DNA of 35,125 bases from Lactobacillaceae bacterium (GTDB taxonomy: Bacteria; Bacillota; Bacilli; Lactobacillales; Lactobacillaceae): NCBI GenBank assembly GCA_031261865.1, contig JAISIV010000027.1, positions 1 to 35,125 on the forward strand. Reading direction: 5' to 3'. The notes below the pieces were generated by a model, which saw nothing but the letters and a program-made list of their open reading frames with translations, did not search any database and was not told the DNA's origin. Positions 30,801 to 35,125 of this stretch are shown here, piece after piece; the first letter of the stretch is position 1; each line of letters starts with the position of its first letter. The translations under genes were made by a program, and so were the position numbers.

Positions 30801-33644
30801 ATGAGTGATAAAAAAATTGAAATAAGAGGCGCCCGCGCCAACAATTTAAAAAATGTAGATGTCGATATTCCAAAGAATTCGCTTACTGTTATGACCGGTC
30901 TTTCTGGCTCTGGTAAGTCTTCTTTGGCTTTCGACACGTTATATGCTGAAGGACAACGTCGTTATGTTGAAAGTCTTTCAGCTTACGCACGCCAATTCTT
31001 AGGACAAATGGAAAAACCTGATGTTGATTCTATTGATGGATTGTCACCAGCTATTTCTATTGACCAAAAAACTACCAACAATAATCCACGTTCAACGGTT
31101 GGAACGGTTACTGAAATTAACGATTATATGCGTTTATTGTTTGCCCGCATTGGAAAACCAGAGCAAACTGGCGATGTTGAAGTCTTACCAACGGTCGACC
31201 AAATCGTTGAAAAGATTATGGCTTTTGGAGAAAAAACACGTCTCCAAATTTTCGCCCCAATTGTCCAACACCAAGCTGGAACTCATAAAACAGCCCTTGA
31301 AAATGCCAAGAAACTAGGATATGTTCGTGTCCGAATTGATGGTGAAGTTCAAGAATTTGAAGAAATGGAAACACTTGAACTCGACCGCGAATCATTCCAC
31401 GATATCGAAATCATGATCGATCGTGTTGTCATCAATGATGAATCTCGTTCACGTATTTTTGATGCCGTTGAAGCCGCGGGCAAATTAGCCGACGGTATGG
31501 TTTATGTCGAAGTGCTTGGCGACAAAATCTATAAGTTTTCCGATCACTATACGGGTGCCTTAAAAGATTTCAAAGTAGGCCGTCTAGAACCAAGATTGTT
31601 TTCATTCAATGCTCCACTTGGTGCCTGTGAAGTGTGTCAAGGATTGGGTGTTTTGCGTGAAGTTGATTTGGATCTATTGATTCCTGATGATTCTCTCACC
31701 ATTCGTCAAGGCGTAATTGCCGCTTTCAATTCAACAAGCAACACTTATTATCTAGATATGCTTGTTCAATTCGCCGAACAAAGCGGAATTGATGTTGATA
31801 CTCCTTGGAAGAAGTTGCCAAAGCGTCAAAAGGATCTTATTCTTCAAGGTTCAAACAAACCATTCCATTTCCACGCATCATCTGATTTTGGTGGAATCAC
31901 CGATAAAGATATGGTTTTCGAAGGAGTTGTTCCAAACATCAAGCGTCGTTTTGAAAGCTCTGATTTTGCTCGCGAAACTATGGGTAAGTATATGTCTGAA
32001 TTGACTTGTTCAGCTTGTGGTGGTTACCGTTTAAATCCAGCTGCACTTTCTGTAAAAATTCGTGGACGCCACATCGGACAAATCAATGAACTTCCTGTTC
32101 AAAAAGAAATCGACTGGTTCGATGATTTGAAACTTGAAGACAATGAAGCTGAAATTGCTCAACCAATCGTTAAAGAAATTAAAGATCGGCTTGGATTCTT
32201 AAGTTCAGTCGGTCTTAATTACTTAACATTGTCTCGCTCTGCGGGAACTTTGTCGGGTGGTGAAAGTCAGCGTATTCGTCTAGCTACTCAAATCGGTTCA
32301 AACCTTTCAGGTGTTCTATATGTTTTAGATGAACCTTCAATCGGGCTTCATCAACGCGATAACGACATGCTTTTAAATTCACTTCGCAAGATGCGCGATT
32401 TAGGAAATACGTTAGTTATTGTCGAACACGATGAAGACACTATGAATGCCGCCGACTACTTAATTGATGTCGGTCCCGGAGCTGGAGAACAAGGTGGTCA
32501 AATTATTGCCGCCGGAACCCCTGCTCAAGTTCGTAAAAATAGTAAATCAATTACCGGTAAATATTTATCTGGTAAGAAATTTATTCCGGTTCCTGAAAAA
32601 AGACGCCAAGGTAACGGTCAATTTGTTGAAATCAAAGGGGCCGCAGCAAACAACCTTAAGAACGTCGATGTTAAGTTCCCATTAGGTGAATTCATCGCCG
32701 TTACTGGAGTCAGTGGTTCAGGTAAGTCTTCTCTTGTGAACACTATTCTCAAACGCGCTCTTAAACAAAAGCTTAATAACAATTCTGAAAAGCCTGGTAA
32801 ATATGAAAGTATTTCAGGATACGAGGGAATTGAAAAGATTGTTGACATCGACCAACAACCGATAGGACGTACGCCTAGATCTAACCCAGCTACTTATACT
32901 GGTGTTTTCGATGATATTCGCGATTTGTTTGCTCAAACCAACGAAGCTAAAATGCGCGGATATAAAAAAGGCCGTTTTAGCTTTAATACCCGCGGTGGCC
33001 GCTGTGAAAACTGTCAAGGTGATGGTGTGATCAAAATTGAAATGAACTTCCTTCCAGACGTTTATGTTACTTGTGATGTTTGTGGTGGAACCCGTTACAA
33101 CTCTGAAACCCTTGAAGTTACATACCGCGACAAGAACATTTCTGAAGTTTTGAATATGACTGTCCAAGATGCCTTGAAGTTCTTCGAACCAATTCCAAAG
33201 ATTGCTCGTAAGTTGCAAACTATTTCTGATGTTGGTTTGGATTATGTCCGTTTAGGACAATCCGCAACCACTTTATCTGGTGGAGAAGCTCAACGTATGA
33301 AATTAGCCTCAGAGTTGCATCGCCTGCAATCAGGTAAGAACTTCTATATTCTCGATGAACCAACTACCGGTCTTCACGTCGATGATATTTCTCGTTTGTT
33401 AGACGTTCTACAACGTCTTGTTGAAGCCGGCAATACCGTATTGGTTATCGAACACAACCTAGATGTTATTAAGACAGCCGATTGGATTATCGATATGGGA
33501 CCTGAAGGAGGTGAAGGTGGTGGAACAGTTATCGCCGAAGGAACTCCCGAAGAAATTATTGAAGTCCCTGAATCGTATACTGGCCAATATCTAAAAACCA
33601 TCATGGAACGCGATATCGCACGTGCCAATGGGTTAAAAGTTTAA
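30801..33644 (+). CDS. uvrA: Excinuclease ABC subunit A
   Basis: A 947-residue damage-recognition ATPase of nucleotide excision repair. First half: Walker A GLSGSGKSS (33-41), a Cys pair in ACEVCQGLGV, CSACGGYRLNPAAL, ABC signature LSGGESQRIRLA, Walker B YVLDEPSIGLH. Second half: Walker A GVSGSGKSS, zinc module CENCQGDGVIKIEM...CDVCGGTRYN, signature LSGGEAQRMKLA, Walker B FYILDEPTTGLH. It is complete and of normal length. In many Firmicutes uvrB is directly upstream; here comC is divergent instead. A TTG at 30798 precedes the ATG but matches no family start. Confidence 0.98.
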   Translation: MSDKKIEIRGARANNLKNVDVDIPKNSLTVMTGLSGSGKSSLAFDTLYAEGQRRYVESLSAYARQFLGQMEKPDVDSIDGLSPAISIDQKTTNNNPRSTVGTVTEINDYMRLLFARIGKPEQTGDVEVLPTVDQIVEKIMAFGEKTRLQIFAPIVQHQAGTHKTALENAKKLGYVRVRIDGEVQEFEEMETLELDRESFHDIEIMIDRVVINDESRSRIFDAVEAAGKLADGMVYVEVLGDKIYKFSDHYTGALKDFKVGRLEPRLFSFNAPLGACEVCQGLGVLREVDLDLLIPDDSLTIRQGVIAAFNSTSNTYYLDMLVQFAEQSGIDVDTPWKKLPKRQKDLILQGSNKPFHFHASSDFGGITDKDMVFEGVVPNIKRRFESSDFARETMGKYMSELTCSACGGYRLNPAALSVKIRGRHIGQINELPVQKEIDWFDDLKLEDNEAEIAQPIVKEIKDRLGFLSSVGLNYLTLSRSAGTLSGGESQRIRLATQIGSNLSGVLYVLDEPSIGLHQRDNDMLLNSLRKMRDLGNTLVIVEHDEDTMNAADYLIDVGPGAGEQGGQIIAAGTPAQVRKNSKSITGKYLSGKKFIPVPEKRRQGNGQFVEIKGAAANNLKNVDVKFPLGEFIAVTGVSGSGKSSLVNTILKRALKQKLNNNSEKPGKYESISGYEGIEKIVDIDQQPIGRTPRSNPATYTGVFDDIRDLFAQTNEAKMRGYKKGRFSFNTRGGRCENCQGDGVIKIEMNFLPDVYVTCDVCGGTRYNSETLEVTYRDKNISEVLNMTVQDALKFFEPIPKIARKLQTISDVGLDYVRLGQSATTLSGGEAQRMKLASELHRLQSGKNFYILDEPTTGLHVDDISRLLDVLQRLVEAGNTVLVIEHNLDVIKTADWIIDMGPEGGEGGGTVIAEGTPEEIIEVPESYTGQYLKTIMERDIARANGLKV

Positions 33645-33651
33645 AATTTCT

Positions 33652-33682
33652 AATCATCTCCTGTGAAAGGGGGTGATTTTTT
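33652..33682 (+). terminator. Rho-independent terminator after uvrA
   Basis: AATCATCTCC - TGTGAAA - GGGGGTGATT (two G-U pairs) followed by six T. Confidence 0.88.
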
Positions 33683-33799
33683 AATTAAATTCGTTCTCTA
33701 CGAACGGGACCATAATGCCTTTACTTGAGACTGGTAGGAAGTATAGAAAAAGCTTATGCAACAACCATTTGCCTTGACTTTTGCTGCTTAATTTTGAGC

Positions 33800-33901
33800 G
33801 CTTTACTACATAGTAAAGCAGTTATTTTGTTGACAAAACAAAAAATACCTGCTTTACTACATAGTAAAGCAGTTATTTTGTTGACAAAACAAAAAATACC
33901 T
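33800..33901 (+). repeat. Two perfect tandem 51-bp copies with palindromes
   Basis: Copies 33800-33850 and 33851-33901 are identical. Each starts with the palindrome GCTTTACTACATAGTAAAGC (9-bp arms) and carries a second one, TTTTGT-TG-ACAAAA, which contains TTGACA. They sit directly before the antitoxin gene and look like operators. An open frame across the repeat (33725-33931) is a by-product of the 51-bp (17-codon) unit. Confidence 0.9.
33830..33858 (+). promoter_or_regulatory. Putative promoter of the toxin-antitoxin operon
   Basis: TTGACA (33830-33835), 17 nt, TTTACT (33853-33858). The -10 lies inside the palindrome of the second repeat copy, so a repressor bound there would block it. 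The TTGACA of the second copy is too close to the gene to work with a standard -10. Confidence 0.45.
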
Positions 33902-33923
33902 GCGAAAAATTTTAGGAGCATTT

Positions 33924-34670
33924 ATGAGTGACGAGTCAAGAGGAGTGAGAATATCCTTTTCTGCGGTTAAAAATTGGGAAGAAGGCAAGTTACCTTATTC
34001 TGAAGAAGTTGTTGAATTTACTTGGTATAAAGGTTTGAGTTGGCAACAGAAACAAAAATCTTCAATCTCGATGCGAGAATCAATTGTTTTAAAAAAACCA
34101 GACGCGAAGGTTTTAGAGATATCGACAAAATCCGATAACTACGAATTTGCGCAGAAACTTAGTGCTATGAATTTGAAGGTTGATGGTCAAACATTAGAAA
34201 ATGTCTTTCAATCCGGAAAGGTGTTTGATGAGAAGAGAGGGCCAAATCTTGATTTATTAAAAACGTCACCTCAAAAAGCGAAACAGTTCAACAGAGGTTT
34301 AAATCCACATTTGAAGTATTTTCAATATAAAAATAAGAAATTTCCATTAGAACCTAAAACGATATTTTACGACTACTTGTATCTTAAGGCCCTTGTTCAA
34401 AATTCTAATATTGCAGAAAAATTGCTCGATTACGACGCGTTTACCGACATTGAGTTTAACCAAAAAATCGCTTACGATACAGTTAAAGGCCCATTCAATT
34501 CTCAGGCTCGAAGCGCCGCGATTTACGTTACTCTTCGAAAGGCGAAAATAACACCTAATGAAATACTCGACTTAATTAACTCTTCTACTGATCTGCAAAA
34601 ATTATATCCAGCAAAAAAAGAAGTTTCGGCAATTGAAAAACCTGACGTTCAATTGGGGTTGTTTTCGTGA
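33924..34670 (+). CDS. NADAR-family antitoxin associated with DarT1
   Basis: 248 residues. The sequence follows the pattern I know for DarT1-associated NADAR antitoxins (formerly a DUF): EFTWYKGLSWQQKQKSSISM, VLEISTKSDNYEFAQKLSAMNL, the NADAR-like core ENVFQSGKVF (K99), GPNLDLL, FPLEPKTIFYDYLYLKAL, YDAFTDIEFNQ and NSQARSAAIYVTLRKA. NADAR enzymes remove ADP-ribose from guanine bases in DNA, reversing the partner toxin. The C-terminal tail (KPDVQLGLFS) is extra. The Shine-Dalgarno is TTAGGAG. It overlaps the toxin by GTGA, so antitoxin is made first. Assignment is by motif memory; no macrodomain of the DarG type is present. Confidence 0.8.
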   Translation: MSDESRGVRISFSAVKNWEEGKLPYSEEVVEFTWYKGLSWQQKQKSSISMRESIVLKKPDAKVLEISTKSDNYEFAQKLSAMNLKVDGQTLENVFQSGKVFDEKRGPNLDLLKTSPQKAKQFNRGLNPHLKYFQYKNKKFPLEPKTIFYDYLYLKALVQNSNIAEKLLDYDAFTDIEFNQKIAYDTVKGPFNSQARSAAIYVTLRKAKITPNEILDLINSSTDLQKLYPAKKEVSAIEKPDVQLGLFS

Positions 34671-35125
34671 AAACCTCTGACCAAAGAAAGGCAGACCTCA
34701 TTTTCTTAAGAGGCAGGGGCGTTGAACACTTTCTGCATTTTTCTCCCCTTGAAAATTTGACGTCCATTCTCGAGAACGGTTTGAAACCAAGGCACGATTT
34801 AAAAGAGAATGAATTCGTTCCAACTGATGAAGACAGATACGATGGGATTAACCATTTAAATTTGTCGATTCAAGTTCCAAACCGGACGATGCTTTACCAG
34901 AAAAAAGATGGACAATCTAAGTTGAATGTTCAGGGTTGGGTGATGATAGCAATAGATTTGAATATTTTAACGAATGAAACAATGGATTACCAGTTTATTT
35001 TTCGAAATGGCGCATCTAATAATTCCGAGAAAGATGTCAGCGTCCAAAAACTTTTTGGCGGAGATAGAGATAGACTTGATGATTCATGGCCAACCGATAA
35101 TCAATCAGAAATCTGGATTGAGGGT
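34667..35125 (+). CDS. darT: DarT-type ssDNA ADP-ribosyltransferase toxin, 3' end cut by the window
   Basis: 153 residues from GTG 34667 to the window end; the frame is still open. It shows the DarT layout: ADLIFLRGRGVEHFLHFSPL with the NAD-contacting His (H24), ENLTSILENGLKPRHDL, TDEDRYDGINHLNLSIQVPNRTMLY, GWVMIAIDL, and near the end DNQSEIWIEG with the likely catalytic Glu (E148), matching the Q-x-E-(V/I) signature of the family. DarT transfers ADP-ribose from NAD to a base in single-stranded DNA and stalls replication. NADAR-paired DarT1 enzymes target guanine. About 50-70 residues are probably missing. GTG start with 4-nt overlap to the antitoxin. Confidence 0.8.
   Translation, partial: MKTSDQRKADLIFLRGRGVEHFLHFSPLENLTSILENGLKPRHDLKENEFVPTDEDRYDGINHLNLSIQVPNRTMLYQKKDGQSKLNVQGWVMIAIDLNILTNETMDYQFIFRNGASNNSEKDVSVQKLFGGDRDRLDDSWPTDNQSEIWIEG

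Noticed and set aside
33692..33706. CGTTC-TCTAC-GAACG as an SOS (DinR/LexA) box near uvrA
   Set aside because: The Gram-positive SOS box has GAAC first and GTTC second with 4 nt between; here the halves are inverted, the gap is 5, and the site is downstream of uvrA.
33800..33901. Possible CRISPR array
   Set aside because: Only two directly abutting identical copies with no spacers and no cas genes.
33725..33931. 68-codon open frame across the 51-bp repeats
   Set aside because: It owes its length to the repeat unit being a multiple of three, has no Shine-Dalgarno, and repeats the same 17 residues. It overlaps the start of the antitoxin gene.

Overview
The window reads as chromosome of a low-GC Gram-positive bacterium of the Lactobacillales, most likely family Lactobacillaceae. 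The marker gene order DUF1934 - rpoE (delta subunit) - pyrG - murA - rpmE2, the mntH-usp pair, a class II HMG-CoA reductase, the dgkB - rlmCD-like pair, a DtpT-type peptide transporter and a Gram-positive comC all fit that group. I cannot name the genus from sequence alone. No rRNA, tRNA, CRISPR array, insertion sequence or prophage module was seen.

Layout. 1-1.8 kb: the 3' part of mvaA, broken by an in-frame TAA, overlapping a zinc-type CDF exporter. 1.8-3.9 kb: a long imperfect hairpin, then mntH-usp. 3.9-4.6 kb: an unknown membrane-anchored protein with an early in-frame stop. 4.6-4.9 kb: a candidate small RNA. 4.9-8.2 kb: an HD phosphohydrolase divergent from DUF1934, then rpoE, then an orphan two-gene cassette behind a tandem repeat. 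8.2-12.8 kb: pyrG with a CTP-attenuator-like leader, a fosfomycin-insensitive-type murA, an orphan gene and rpmE2. 12.8-19.4 kb: aldo/keto reductase, MFS exporter, POT peptide transporter, HD hydrolase and a fused ABC exporter. 19.5-21.5 kb: a PH-like membrane protein and a lipase-fold protein behind a second copy of the tandem repeat. 21.5-30.1 kb: HAD phosphatase and phosphoglucomutase (divergent), GNAT, a small membrane protein, dgkB, a TrmA-family methyltransferase, an NlpC/P60 hydrolase, a two-TM protein and a metallophosphoesterase. 30.1-33.7 kb: comC and uvrA, divergent. 33.8-35.1 kb: a toxin-antitoxin pair cut by the window end.

Highlights. (1) The last 1.2 kb looks like a NADAR antitoxin followed, with a GTGA overlap, by a DarT-type DNA ADP-ribosyltransferase, behind two perfect 51-bp repeats with palindromes. 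(2) Roughly 61-bp tandem units precede two unrelated orphan genes. Each unit ends in a T-rich stretch followed by CGTATA, resembling the streptococcal competence-sigma box TACGAATA; a similar element precedes comC. The lipase-fold protein and the 7.4-8.2 kb cassette may therefore be competence-induced. (3) About eleven genes lack a Shine-Dalgarno sequence and have a -10-like hexamer 5-8 nt before the start codon, the geometry of leaderless mRNAs. (4) A structured small RNA with a C/U-rich loop lies at 4719-4840. (5) Two genes in the first 4.6 kb carry single in-frame TAA codons.
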